A DNA stretch of 64,000 bases from contig CAVTHW010000022.1 in the NCBI GenBank assembly GCA_963734625.1, positions 1-64,000 on the forward strand. The letters are read 5' to 3'. A program made the translations under genes and the position numbers. The stretch is from CAVTHW01 sp963734625. GTDB taxonomy: Bacteria > Acidobacteriota > Terriglobia > Bryobacterales > Bryobacteraceae. Positions 53,501 to 63,793 of the stretch are shown one piece after another (positions within the stretch are counted from its first letter, which is position 1; each line of letters opens with the position of its first letter). The notes under the pieces are model-generated. The model was given only the letters and a program-made list of their open reading frames with translations, had not been told where the DNA came from and ran no database searches.

Positions 53501-56500
53501 CCGCAAGAGCACCTGGCTATGCGTCCAGGCCAGATCGAAGACCCGGTCCGCGAGATGCCGATCCTGATACTTATCGACCAGACCCAGGCACGTCTCGCGT
53601 GTTTCGCCGATCCCGAAGACAATGTTGACCGTTGCCGACTCTCCCGGATCGAGCGCGATGCGATGCCGGATGGCGACGATCGGATCGAGTACGGACCCCT
53701 CGCTGCCGGTGAGCGCCTCGGACTCGCGCATCGCTTGCGGATTGACGATGGTGTTCCCGCGGCCGATGAACCGCATCCGGTCGGTCTCATAGGACGGTTC
53801 TTCCGACCTGGGCTCCATGCACGGCCATGAGATGAAACATCCAGGGGGAGTGCTCGTCCACGGAACGGGGCCGGCGAGTGCAGAGAATCGCCCGCTGCCG
53901 GTGCAGGATTTCGGTCTGAACAAAGAGATTGCTGAACGCCGGATGCAGCGTGTCCGAGGCAGGCGTTGCCAAGACCACTTCCGCGTAACTGGTAACCTCA
54001 GCCACTCTTCGTGTCCTGGAGCGGTTGGTGATGGTGATCCGGCGCAGTTCGACGTCGTCCTCGGGTGAGACCGCGATCTCCGTGTACGTGTCGAAGTTGA
54101 GGTCGCGGCGGCGGAACTCCACTCGCGCCTCCGAGAAAACGGCTTCGTAATTCTCCGGGCGTCTGAGCGCCGGTTGAAACGCGGTCGACCAGAATGTCCC
54201 GGTCGTCACGTCGCGGATGTAACAGAATGTGCCCCAGTTGTCGCAGGTAGGGTCTTCACGCCAGCGCGTGACCGCGATGTCCTTCCAGCGGCTGTAGCCG
54301 CCGCCGGCGTTCGTGACCATGACGTGATATCTGCCGTTCGACAACAACTGCACTTCCGGCATGGCAGAGTCCGGGCTGCTGAAAACACGCACCGGCGTCT
54401 CCGTGTCATCGGAAGTGTCGCGCAAGCCGGAGGGCTCGGCGGTGTCCGAATAGGAAGCCATGGCCTTGGGGACCCGCTCCTGGAGCAACAGTTCAGTCGC
54501 CTGAAACCGCGGATCCGTCTCGAATCGCTTCTGCATCGGACGGTCCAGGAGCAGATAGCCCAAAGCCAGAAGGCTCATGCCCTCGTGATGCGCCAGGAAG
54601 GCGCGGACCACCGCGCTCGATTGCCCGCGCGCCAGACGCGACGGGGTGTAGTCGATCGCTTCATAGAAGCCGTAGGCCCCTTCGAATCCCTCCGAAGCGA
54701 GCCGCTGCAGGTTCAGGCACGCCTCCTCGGGGGCCACCATCAGCGCCAGGGCGGAGGCATACGGCGCCACCACCAACTCGTCGGCAAGCCCGCGTTTAAG
54801 TCCCAAGCCGGGAACTCCAAACGCCCGGTACTGGTAGTTGAGATGGACGTCGGTCGCGTTGTAGCAGGATTCCGAGATGCCCCACGGCACCCCGCGTTTC
54901 TTCCCATATTCGATCTGCCTATGTACAGCCGCCCTGCACGTCTGGTCGAGCAGGGTGTCATCGTAGGTCGGCATCACCAGAAGCGGCATGAGGTACTCGA
55001 ACATCGACCCGCTCCATGAGAGGAGAACCGGCTCGCCTCCGGCGGTGACGAGCAGGCGTCCCAGGGCAAACCAGGCCTCCTGCGGCACTTGTCCCTGCGC
55101 GATCGCTACAAAAGTGCACAATCTGGCTTCCGAAGCCAGTAGATCGTAATAACTCTGGTCTCTCCGCCGCTCCCCAACGTTGTACCCGATAGCCAGCAGG
55201 TGGCGGCCCTTGTCGTACAGGAAGTCATACTCCATCCGGGCCATTTCGCCGGCTAGCTGTGCCAGTTGTTCGATGGCTACGATCCTGGCTGCGGCACGCC
55301 GGCCTGCCCCAGTCTCCAGGCCTTCCAGTTTGCGGAGGGTTGGAGTCTCACCGATGACGGCGGAGTCTTCGAGCCCGGCGAGGAGCGTCATCTCATCGAG
55401 AGCGTCCCGGCATTGGCGCTCAAGAGCCTTTGCCCACCACCGCGCCTGGCTCTCGGGGGCAACGTCCAGGCGGCTGGCGCCCTCGGCCAGCCGTTCCAGG
55501 CATAGGCGCGCCTCCGGCAGCGTGGCGGGTGGGGACTCCGGCATCAGATCCGCTTCAAGTTGGGCTGCGGTAGCGGTTCCCGCAACGTCCACCAGAATCC
55601 TGAGTGTGTCTCTTAGCCCCTCAAACAACCGAGTCCCCAGGATCTTGCGGTCGGGAAGCCCTTCGAGACCCGCCCGCAGAGTCAGCAAGTGACCAGCGAG
55701 GTTGCCGCTGTCAACGGTCGAGACGTACATGGGCGGCAGCGGCTGCAACGAGCGCGTGTCGTACCAGTTGTAGAAGTGGCCCCGGTAACGTTCCAAGGCC
55801 TCCATTGTGTGAAGCGCACTCGCCGTGCGCTCTATGAGTTGCCCCGCCGAGATGTAGCCGAAATCGTACGCGGACAGGTTCGCCAGCAGAGCCAGTCCCA
55901 TGTTGGTCGGCGACGTGCGATGTCCGATCGCGGCGACGGGACGCTCCTGGTAGTTGTCCGGCGGAAGCCAGTGATCTTCCGGACCGACGAAGGTCTCGAA
56001 AAACGCCCAGGTCTTCCGCGAAAGCTTCCGGAGAAAGACTATCTGGCCTTCTGTCAGCCTGGCTTCGCGGCGAGCCAGCGGCCGGCTGATCCACCACGCG
56101 ATGACGGGCGAGGCAAACCACAGGCCCAGTATGGGTGCAGCCACGCCTAATGCCGCCGGCCTCGCCAGCGTCAACTGGACAGCCGCGGCGACGGCAATCG
56201 CGGGTGCGATCCACATCGCCTGGAAGGACGCGGCCAGGCCGGCGCGGCGATCGCGGCCCGCCTCAGCCGACGGACTCCATTCGAGCAGCCGCCTGTGCGT
56301 GAACAGCATCCTCCCCGCGGTGCGGGCAATCGCATCCAGACTGAAGAAGGCTTCGTATGGCAGGCATGCAAGCGTAAACGCAGCTTGAGCGATGTGCGTG
56401 CCCGCGCAGCGAACCGAAGTAGACAGATGCTGGCCCAGAAGCACATCGCCTGGCTTCCGGAGCGCGTCCGAGATACAGGCGACCAGCGATGGAATCAGGA

Positions 56501-59090
56501 GGATCCCGAGCACCGCCAAGGTCCACGGCCCAGCCGATGGAAGCGCCGTCCAGCCCAGCAGCAACAGCAGAGCCAGGCCCGGAGCCACGAGGCTGCGGCG
56601 GAGGTTGTCGAAGATCTTGCAGCGGGAAAGTCCGGAGAGCGGATTCTTCCGGCGGCGTCCGCCCGGGCCGGGGACGCGCGGCAGCAGCCATCGCACCAGC
56701 TGCCAGTCCCCGCGAATCCAGCGGTGGCGGCGGTTCACGTCGGCGCTGTAACGAGAAGGGTAGTCTTCGTACAACTGCACGTCGCTGATAAGGCCCGCCC
56801 GCGCGTAGCACCCCTCGAGAAGATCGTGGCTGAGAATCCGGTTCTCGGGAAAACGCCCGCTAAGCGCTCTCTCGAAGGCATCGACATCGTAGATCCCTTT
56901 GCCGATGAACGAGCCTTCTCCGAACAGATCCTGGTACACATCGGAGACTGCCCGCGTATAGGGATCGATGCCCGCCTCACTCCCCCACAGCCGCGCATAG
57001 CGGGATCGGTGCGCGCCGGGCATGCTCACGGCGACCCGGGGCTGAAGGATGCCGTACCCCTCCACGACGCGTTGCTTGCGTTCGTCGTACCGCGCGCGAT
57101 TCAGCGGGTGCGACATGGCCCCCACGAATTGCCACACCGAATCGCGTGGCAGTTGCGTGTCCGTATCGAGGGTGATGACGTACTTCACGTTCCCCAGAAC
57201 CGCCGTGTCACCGGCGATGAGTGAGAAGCTATCCCTCGGTCCGCCTCGCAGGAAGGAATTCAAGTCCCCAAGCTTTCCCCGTTTGCGCTCGTAACCCATC
57301 CAGAGCCGCTCCCTGGGATTCCAGCGGCGGGGGCGGTGGAACAGGAAGAACGCGTCGCCTTTGACGCTCTTGTACTTCTGGTTCAGCCCTTCGATTCGCT
57401 GTTGGGCCAGCCGCAATAGCGGCTCGTCGTCCGGAAGCGTTTCCTCGCGCGCGTCTTGAAAGTCGGTCAGCAGGCCGAAGTGAAGGTTGTCGTCCCGATT
57501 TGCCAGGAACCGGACCTCCAGCGCCTCGGTCAGGTCCTCGATGTTCTGAACGCTCTCCAGAATGGTCGGGACCACTACCAGGGTGCGGAATTCCGGCGGG
57601 ATCCCGGTAGAGAAGTCCATCCGCGGCAACAGGTGCGGCGTCGCCAGCAACGTCGTCAGCCAGTTCACCAGAGCCAGGCCGAGCTGGCTGGCGCACAGCA
57701 GCAACAGGACGCCGAACAGCCCGAGTCTCCAGCCATCGAGGCCGCCACCATGCGCCTGAGCTAGAAGCCCCCCAGTGATAATCGCCGACAGCAGCAGGAT
57801 CGTGCCCGAGTACAACAGCAGAGGAAACCGGCCACTCAGTCTCCGAAGCGCCTCGAAGGGCGAGCGGGAGACTTGAGCCGTTCGCTCGAGCTGCGGCAAT
57901 CCCCGGTCGATAAGGTAGAACCCTACGTGTGCGGCGCGATCGTCACCGCCGCTTTCCGAGCTGGCCGCCCGCGCCAGCCGGATCGCTTCACGGGCGACCT
58001 GCGTCTCTGACAGCCGGCTGCCCTTCGCTACCTTTTCCACGACGTGGCGGTAACGGTCACGCGTGGCAAAATCCATCTTGCCGTAGACTCCGCCGACGTC
58101 CTCGCGCAGGGTCTGCTCGACAACACTCACCGTTTCGACGAACTCGCGCCAGTCCATCGCACTCAGAAACCGAAGGCTGCCGATGCTGTTGCTGACGGAT
58201 GCCTGGTAAGCGGCTTGCCGTTGGTTCTCCGACTGCACCTGATGCTTGATCGTCGAGCCAGTCTCGGAGAGCCTCTGCTCAATCCAGGTGAGTGGGGACG
58301 CCAGAGCGGGGCTCTGCCCCTGCAATCGGCGTGTTAACTCCGCCACAAACGGACTCACCATGGGAGGGTTCGAGCGGGCCATGTCGGCGATCACGAGAAT
58401 CAGGTTCTTCGGATCTTTCTCCGCGACCTCCGTCATCTGGTCCGCCCAGTAGTCGGCGCGATTCCGGTCAACCCGGTCGGCGGCGATCCGGGACCCAACG
58501 CGCCGCAGATTCTCGATGAGCGCCAGGCGCAGCATGATGGGAACGGCCCAAAGCTCGCCCACATTCAGGACGCTGACTGTTTGGTAGGCTGCTACGAAAC
58601 TACTGAGATTCTCCGGGTCCACCCTGCCGTCACCGTGTGAGATCGTCTCCAGGGCGATGTCATACACGCGCGGAAGACCAGCCGATGGGCCGTTCCCCAG
58701 GCGGGGCAGTTCCCGGCTATAGCCTTTCGGCAAATGCCGTCTGGCCGTGCGGATCTGCTCCTCTATCAGGTAGAAGTTGTCCAGCAGCCATTCGGCTGCC
58801 GGCGTGATCCGGCGCTCGTCCTTGACCGCCTCCGTCAGCAGGTCGCGGACACCCCTGAGAACACCTTCATTCTCAGCCAGCCGCGCCAAGAGCCGGTCGG
58901 GAGTATGGCCCGGGCCTAACTTGTGAGCGCCCGCCAGGGCCTTGCCATGCTGCTCCATCTGGTCGGCGCTGAACAGCTCCGACCGCAGCGGTGGTTCATT
59001 GCCGGCGAGCCCTCGCGCCAACCCGTCTTTACGGAAATACGCCGGCCATCGGCCCAGGGTTTCTAGAACGGTCTTGGCGCTCACCCTCAA
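50501..59090 (-). CDS. ndvB: cyclic beta-1,2-glucan synthase (NdvB/ChvB-type), one frameshift
   Basis: A giant inner-membrane enzyme, about 2,860 residues, the full family size. It makes and cyclises beta-1,2-glucan. The first 1,767 codons (59090-53787) have hydrophobic helices near residues 410-480 and 840-970 around a GT84 domain (RTLVVVPTILESVQNIEDLT; YVITLDTDTQLPRDSVW with D-x-D). Next come a helical region and the first part of the GH94-like section (NGRYHVMVTNAGGGYSRW). At about 53808-53815 the frame breaks after HLMAVHGA. The rest (EEPSYETDRMRFIGRGNTIV to 50501) is the C-terminal phosphorylase-like half with FRDQLQDVMALVHAEP, HWWHPPSGRGVRTHCSDDYL and GSGDWNDGMNMVG (catalytic Asp). No stop other than the break. 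Starts TTG 59090 or GTG three codons further in; weak ribosome site. Confidence 0.9.
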
Positions 59091-59139
59091 GTCCGCGTTC
59101 CTCTGCTAAGGCCAAACCCGGGCAAAGTGCCGCCCCCGA

Positions 59140-59488
59140 TCACACGACGTGCGGGGTGACGCCCGGCGAACTTGGAGTGCGCTTGAAGCCGTGCCTTGCT
59201 CTTGGCACGGGCAGGCTCGCCAGGTGCGCCAACATCTCGCGATCCGTGAGCGAGCACTGTGACGATCCCCATGCCGCGGCCTCGACGACATCCAGTTCCG
59301 CAGCCAACGCGCGCAAGCATAAGGCGGGCCCCTCCTGCATGCGTATGTGGTGCTTGGCGAACAAGGTCAAATCGGCGTCGACCGTGAATGTCCGTTTCTC
59401 CGACCCCGGGTGAAAGCCTTTCAAACAAGTAGCCCCGGGTATTCCCTTTGTGCTCGAAACCTAGGTAGCGAAGGCGCGTGATCTCCAG
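59140..59488 (-). CDS. small conserved hypothetical protein, probably one frameshift
   Basis: A protein of about 115 residues. The C-terminal frame reads EKRTFTVDADLTLFAKHHIR, MQEGPALCLRALAAELDVVE and LTDREMLAHLASLPVPRA, ending at 59140. Upstream, in another frame, the segment EITRLRYLGFEHKGNTRGYL and FERLSPGV (59485-59405) fits directly before EKRTFTV. An indel near 59400, within a CCCGGG stretch, therefore probably splits the gene. I recognise 'EGPALCLRKL'-type small proteins from Acidobacteria but know no function. No good start codon is visible in the upstream frame (a TAA precedes it at once), so the beginning is uncertain. It sits between the cold-shock-like gene and the glucan synthase on the same strand. 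Confidence 0.5.
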
Positions 59489-59717
59489 CCGCTTTTCGCT
59501 GCCCGTTTACGCCATGCGGCGGCCGCTGCACGCAGACGTTCAGGGCCTTGGGACACCTGCCGCCCTCCAGTTCAAAGCTTACCACCTGGCCAATCGCAAG
59601 AGTCGGGACATCATATTGCAGGACCGCGGACGGGCAAAAACCAACGATCAGGCCGTCCTCTGCCGTGATGACGCCCGTTGCGCTTCCCACGTCCAGGCTC
59701 TTGATTGTTCCGGTCAT
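59421..59717 (-). CDS. cold-shock-domain-like protein
   Basis: A 98-residue protein, ATG 59717. Residues 1-65 form a divergent cold-shock/S1-like beta-barrel: MTGTIKSLDVGSATGVITAE, then DGLIVGFCPSAVLQYDVPTL, AIGQVVSFELEGGRCPKALN. The F-G-F-I and F-F-H RNA-binding motifs of CspA are largely lost (here G-V-I and G-F-C). The rest is a basic tail (VNGQRKAAGDHAPSLPR) which may be altered by a frameshift, since the next gene's sequence begins inside it. Likely nucleic-acid binding, but affinity is doubtful with aromatic residues missing. Confidence 0.6.
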   Translation of the reverse strand: MTGTIKSLDVGSATGVITAEDGLIVGFCPSAVLQYDVPTLAIGQVVSFELEGGRCPKALNVCVQRPPHGVNGQRKAAGDHAPSLPRFRAQREYPGLLV

Positions 59718-59874
59718 CGAAGAAAACCTCACTCTGCCGAAAGCAGTCCGTTACTCGATCCCATGGGAAGGCGCGCTTTGGATAGCGTTATCGCCGGCCT
59801 GCCAAGCGCGGAATACCGGCGGCGCCGGCCTGATTCCGCCGGCGCCGGGTATGGTTGTCAGATTGAAACCTGGA

Positions 59875-60180
59875 TTACCAGCGGGGCGTGCGGCGCTCGC
59901 GCGATCCGCCGCCATTGGTCTTCGGCCGAGCTTCGTTCACGTTGAGCGCGCGGCCTCCCGAGTCAGTGCCGTTCAAAGCCTCGATGGCGCGATCGGCTTC
60001 CGCCGCGTCCGTCATCTCGACAAACGCGAAACCTCTCGAGCGGCCCGTATCGCGGTCCGTCGCCAAGCTGACACGTTCGATGGCTCCATATGGCTGGAAG
60101 AGGGACCGGATCGATTCCTCGGTGGCGCCGAAATCCAAGTTGCCTACATAAATGTTCTTCACGATAGTCTCCTTAGTCAT
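59875..60180 (-). CDS. RRM-type RNA-binding protein
   Basis: A 101-residue single RNA-recognition-motif protein. It has RNP2 as IYVGNLDF and RNP1 as RGFAFVEM, the beta1-alpha1-beta2-beta3-alpha2-beta4 order, and ADRAIEALNGTDSGGRALNV. A short Gly/Arg tail (NGGGSRERRTPRW) follows. Bacterial RRM proteins of this size occur in cyanobacteria (Rbp) and several other phyla and bind RNA; some are cold-induced. It starts at 60180 after AAGGAGACT, on the minus strand, 157 bp before the cold-shock-like gene. The divergent mgtA-type gene starts 116 bp away. Confidence 0.9.
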   Translation of the reverse strand: MTKETIVKNIYVGNLDFGATEESIRSLFQPYGAIERVSLATDRDTGRSRGFAFVEMTDAAEADRAIEALNGTDSGGRALNVNEARPKTNGGGSRERRTPRW

Positions 60181-60295
60181 TTGAGGGCGGGCTATTCCAG
60201 GCGGAGAGGATCGTCGGCCCAGTCTGGCGGGGCGGTCAAACGCACTACTAAGTATAGCAGCTTTTCCTGGATTACCCCAAGATAATTGTCGCCTG

Positions 60296-62851
60296 TTGTA
60301 TAATCCGGTTGCCTGGGAGCCCGACCTGAATCAGCCGACACAGTCGTTCTGGAGCATCTCCGTCCCCGAGATCCTTCAGCAATTGGGAGCTGCGCCGGAG
60401 GGCTTGACCAGCGGCGAAGCCCGGCAGAGGCTGATCCGCTTTGGCCCCAATCTCTTGAAACCCCGCAAGAGAGCCGACGCCCTCGTGCTTCTCCTGGCTC
60501 AATTTAAGAGTCCGATCATCCTCATCCTCTTGTTTGCCACGGGATTGTCCTTCTTCCTGCAAGACCCTACGGATGCGGTCATCATCCTGGCCATCGTTCT
60601 TGCCAGCGGGCTGCTCGGCTTCTGGCAGGAGAGGGGCGCGGCGAACGCTATTCAGAAGTTGCTGGCAATGGTACAGACCAGGGCCAACGTGCTGCGTGAT
60701 GGCAGCCCGCAGGAAATTCCGGCTAACGAGGTCGTGCCGGGAGATATCATCCTGCTCAAGGCCGGCGACGCGATTCCCGGAGACTGCCTGATTCTGGAAT
60801 CGAAGGACCTGTTTGCGGATGAAGCCGCTTTGACTGGCGAGACATTTCCTGAGGAAAAAATGGCGGGAGTGTTGCCGCCGGAAACCTCGCTTGGTCAACG
60901 GAAGAACAGTTTCTTCATGGGAACTTCCGTGGTCAGCGGCACCGCGAAGGCGGTAGTTGTTCATACCGGGAAGGACACCGAGTTTGGCAAGGTATCGGAG
61001 CGGCTGTCACTCCGCCCGCCGGAAACGGAGTTCGAGCGCGGCGTCAGGCGGTTTGGATACTTCTTGATGGAAGTCACCCTGCTCCTGGTTGTCGCCGTCT
61101 TCGCCATCAACGTCTACCTGGCGCGCCCGGTCCTGGAGTCCTTTCTTTTTGCTCTCGCGCTGGCTGTTGGATTGACGCCCCAACTGCTTCCCGCCATCGT
61201 CTCCGTGAATCTCGCTCACGGTGCGCGCCGCATGGCTCGGGTTAAAGTCATCGTCAAGCGGCTATCCTCCATTGAGAACTTCGGAAGCATGAATGTCCTC
61301 TGCGTGGATAAGACCGGAACTCTGACCGAAGGCGTGGTGCGCGTCCGCTCCGCGCTTGATGTCGAAGGCAAGGAAAGCGACAACGTCCTGCTGAATGCCT
61401 ATCTCAACGCCTCTTTCGAGACGGGGTTTGCAAATCCGATTGATGAAGCCATCCGCCAGCATCGATCGTTTGACACCTCCGGCTACCAGAAGCTGGACGA
61501 AGTGCCGTACGACTTTATTCGCAAGCGGTTGAGCATCCTGGTTTCCAAAGGTGATGAGCACCGGGTGGTCACCAAAGGCGCGCTGCACGATGTGCTCGCC
61601 GCTTGTTCGACGACCGAGGTATCCGGGGGAACTAGCGTGGATATCGCGCAGGTGCGGGAACAGCTTCAGCAACGTTTTGAGGGGCTCAGCGGCGAGGGCT
61701 TCCGCACGCTGGGCGTTGCGTACCGGGACATTGGCTCAGCCTCCCGCATCACTAAGGACGATGAGTCCGGGATGACGTTTCTCGGATTCCTGGTGCTCTA
61801 TGATCCCCTCAAACCGGACATTGTTAAGACCGTCGGCGACCTGCAGCAGCTTGGCGTCTCGCTCAAAATCATTACCGGCGACAATCAATTCGTCGCCACC
61901 CATGCCGGTCAGCAGGCGGGGCTCTCGCATCCCTCCTGCCTCACCGGTGCGGATCTCCACCAGATGAGCGATGAAGCGCTGCGCCAGCGCGTGAGTGGCG
62001 TGGATGTCTTCGCCGAGGTCGAGCCCAACCAGAAAGAGCGCATCATTTTGGCGTTGAGAAAAACGGGGAACGTCGTGGGCTACATGGGAGATGGGATCAA
62101 CGACGCCTCGGCCCTGCATGCCGCCGATGTGGGCATCTCCGTGGATAGCGCCGTGGACGTGGCCAAAGAAGCGGCCGACATCGTGCTGCTGGAAAGAGAC
62201 CTGGGTGTCCTGGCGCAAGGCGTGCGGGAAGGCAGAGTGACCTTCGCCAACACCCTCAAATACGTGTTCATGGCGACCAGCGCCAATTTCGGCAACATGT
62301 TCAGCATGGCCGGAGCATCCCTCTTTCTCCCCTTTCTTCCCCTCCTGCCCAAGCAGATCCTGCTCAATAACTTGCTCACGGATTTTCCGGAGATGACGAT
62401 CGCCACCGACAGCGTGGACCCTGAATTCGTGGCAAAACCACGGCGCTGGGACCTCAAGTTCATCCGCAATTTCATGCTGACCTTCGGCGCCCTCAGTTCC
62501 GTCTTCGACTTCCTCACCTTTGGCGCACTCATGTTCATCCTGCATGCCGGGCCCGCTCTGTTCAGGACCGGCTGGTTCGTGGAGTCCGTCATCTCGGCCT
62601 CGGTGGTGGTGCTGGTGGTTCGCACGCGGGGACCTTTCTTCAGAAGCAGGCCGGGGAAGTACTTGTTGATGGCGACTCTGCTGACGGTGGTCGTCGCAAT
62701 GGTCTTGCCTTTCACTCCCATCGGCGCGAAGTTGTTTGGGTTGACCCCAGTGCCAGCCCTGTTCCTGGCGCTCATGGGAGGGATCGTTGTCCTTTACATC
62801 GTTTCGGCGGAAGCGGCGAAGAGAATCTTCTACCGGCGGGTCGCGGGGTAG
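60296..62851 (+). CDS. mgtA: magnesium-translocating P-type ATPase (P3B, MgtA-like)
   Basis: An 851-residue cation pump. The N-terminal part has the actuator E-x-x-x-x-x-G-E loop (DEAALTGETFPEEK). The P-domain has the phosphorylated Asp338 in CVDKTGTLTEG, the N-domain follows, and the hinge is VVGYMGDGINDASALHAADV. Ten membrane helices, including LALAVGLTPQLLPAIVSVNL (helix 4, with the P3B 'P-x-x-L-P' pattern) and FLPFLPLLPKQILLNNLLTD. This matches Mg-translocating ATPases that import magnesium using the cell's gradient. The first frame start is TTG 60296; a TATAAT at 60299 makes a later start likely. A TerC-like gene follows after 8 bp. Confidence 0.9.
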   Translation: MYNPVAWEPDLNQPTQSFWSISVPEILQQLGAAPEGLTSGEARQRLIRFGPNLLKPRKRADALVLLLAQFKSPIILILLFATGLSFFLQDPTDAVIILAIVLASGLLGFWQERGAANAIQKLLAMVQTRANVLRDGSPQEIPANEVVPGDIILLKAGDAIPGDCLILESKDLFADEAALTGETFPEEKMAGVLPPETSLGQRKNSFFMGTSVVSGTAKAVVVHTGKDTEFGKVSERLSLRPPETEFERGVRRFGYFLMEVTLLLVVAVFAINVYLARPVLESFLFALALAVGLTPQLLPAIVSVNLAHGARRMARVKVIVKRLSSIENFGSMNVLCVDKTGTLTEGVVRVRSALDVEGKESDNVLLNAYLNASFETGFANPIDEAIRQHRSFDTSGYQKLDEVPYDFIRKRLSILVSKGDEHRVVTKGALHDVLAACSTTEVSGGTSVDIAQVREQLQQRFEGLSGEGFRTLGVAYRDIGSASRITKDDESGMTFLGFLVLYDPLKPDIVKTVGDLQQLGVSLKIITGDNQFVATHAGQQAGLSHPSCLTGADLHQMSDEALRQRVSGVDVFAEVEPNQKERIILALRKTGNVVGYMGDGINDASALHAADVGISVDSAVDVAKEAADIVLLERDLGVLAQGVREGRVTFANTLKYVFMATSANFGNMFSMAGASLFLPFLPLLPKQILLNNLLTDFPEMTIATDSVDPEFVAKPRRWDLKFIRNFMLTFGALSSVFDFLTFGALMFILHAGPALFRTGWFVESVISASVVVLVVRTRGPFFRSRPGKYLLMATLLTVVVAMVLPFTPIGAKLFGLTPVPALFLALMGGIVVLYIVSAEAAKRIFYRRVAG
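60299..60304 (+). promoter_or_regulatory. TATAAT hexamer at the start of the mgtA-like frame
   Basis: A perfect TATAAT lies directly after the TTG at 60296, the most upstream possible start. If it is a -10 box, transcription begins at about 60311, inside the open frame, and the real start codon must be further in. There is no clear -35 hexamer. Confidence 0.35.
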
Positions 62852-62859
62852 ACTGAGAT

Positions 62860-63540
62860 TTGCCCTTGCATTTCCTCCTCAGTGGTCTCACCATTATTGC
62901 GATCGATGTCCTGCTGGCCGGCGACAATGCCGTGGTCATCGCCATGGTTGCCCGCACTATTCCCAGAGAGCAGCGCCAGGTCGCGATTGCCGCCGGCGCC
63001 GGGCTGGCGGTGGTTCTTCGCGTCGCCATAACCTTCCTCGCGGCCCAACTGCTGGAACTGGAGTTTGTTCGGCTCGTAGGAGGAGCGCTCATTCTCTGGA
63101 TTGCAGTCAAGCTCTTCCTGGATGCATCTCCCGAAAGAGCGGCGGAGGTTAAGGCGGGGAGTTTCTGGAGGTCAATCCGGTTCATCGTTTTTGCCGACCT
63201 GTCTATGTCCCTCGACAATATTCTCGCGGTCGCGGCAGCGTCTAAAGGCAACCTCTACCTCCTCTTCGCGGGGCTCGGCCTGAGCATTCCATTCGTCGTT
63301 TTCACCAGCAATTTTCTGTCGGTCCTGATGGAGAAGTACCCGGCGCTTGTCTATTTGGGGGCGGCTATCCTCGGCCGGGTCGGCGGCGAGATGATCATGA
63401 CCGACACATACATCGTCCAACTGTTGCACCCTGCCGCGGCGGCGCGCTACGGCGTGGAGGCTTTCTGCGCGGCAGCCGTATTGGTCGCCGGCCGGTTGTC
63501 GGCCAGTGGCCGCAGCACCCAGCCACCCTCCGGACCCTGA
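62860..63540 (+). CDS. TerC/YjbE-family integral membrane protein
   Basis: A 226-residue membrane protein with about seven helices. The family hallmarks are the paired acidic N-termini LLAGDNAVVIAMVARTIP and FADLSMSLDNILAVAAASKG, which line a metal path. Related proteins export manganese or load metal onto secreted proteins. The frame begins at TTG 62860, 8 bp after the MgtA-like stop, so the pair is probably one transcript and may act together in divalent-metal balance. No yybP-ykoY riboswitch can be present, given the small gap. The final 25 residues (GRLSASGRSTQPPSGP) are a hydrophilic tail. Confidence 0.84.
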   Translation: MPLHFLLSGLTIIAIDVLLAGDNAVVIAMVARTIPREQRQVAIAAGAGLAVVLRVAITFLAAQLLELEFVRLVGGALILWIAVKLFLDASPERAAEVKAGSFWRSIRFIVFADLSMSLDNILAVAAASKGNLYLLFAGLGLSIPFVVFTSNFLSVLMEKYPALVYLGAAILGRVGGEMIMTDTYIVQLLHPAAAARYGVEAFCAAAVLVAGRLSASGRSTQPPSGP

Positions 63541-63581
63541 CGGCAACCAACACTTCGGATGCAAACCAGCGTCAAATAGGG

Positions 63582-63793
63582 GTGCGCGACACAAAAGTGG
63601 ACGCCGGCGTGATTCAGCAGGAAAACGGGTACGCAAAGACAGAGTGCGCGCGTGGGGTCTGGCTTTCAGCCAGCCGCCGGCTTTTGAGCCGGTGTTTCTT
63701 CGGTCTGTCGCCAGACGCCGGGCCAAAGCCCGGCGGCAGCCAGAAATGATTGCCCCACAAACACGCCGGCGATTCCACTTTTATGTCGCACAC
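63582..63793. repeat. 212-bp palindromic, hairpin-rich element (MITE-like)
   Basis: The left end GTGCGCGACACAAAAGTGGA (63582-63601) and the right end (reverse complement of 63774-63793) differ at only two of twenty positions. The similarity continues into CGCCGGCGTG, giving about 30-bp imperfect inverted repeats. Between them four hairpins follow one another: 63659-63673, 63677-63692, 63703-63716 and 63716-63735. No convincing gene is inside. The ends resemble those of insertion sequences that I cannot place with confidence. From 63794 to 64000 I see nothing else. Confidence 0.68.
63659..63735. other. run of four perfect hairpins inside the palindromic element
   Basis: CTGGCT-TTC-AGCCAG (63659-63673), CCGGCT-TTTG-AGCCGG (63677-63692), GTCTG-TCGC-CAGAC (63703-63716) and CGCCGGGC-CAAA-GCCCGGCG (63716-63735). 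All stems are perfectly paired with 3-4-nt loops. They could act as a structured RNA, a terminator-like block or a transposase recognition site. Confidence 0.7.

Noticed and set aside
50501..53923. A separate GH94-type glucan phosphorylase gene
   Set aside because: Its first 45 codons are out-of-frame shadow of the upstream half; the two pieces join seamlessly with one indel into a full-length NdvB.
56295..57224. 309-codon plus-strand open frame inside ndvB
   Set aside because: Antisense to the GT84 region of the glucan synthase; no plausible homologue.
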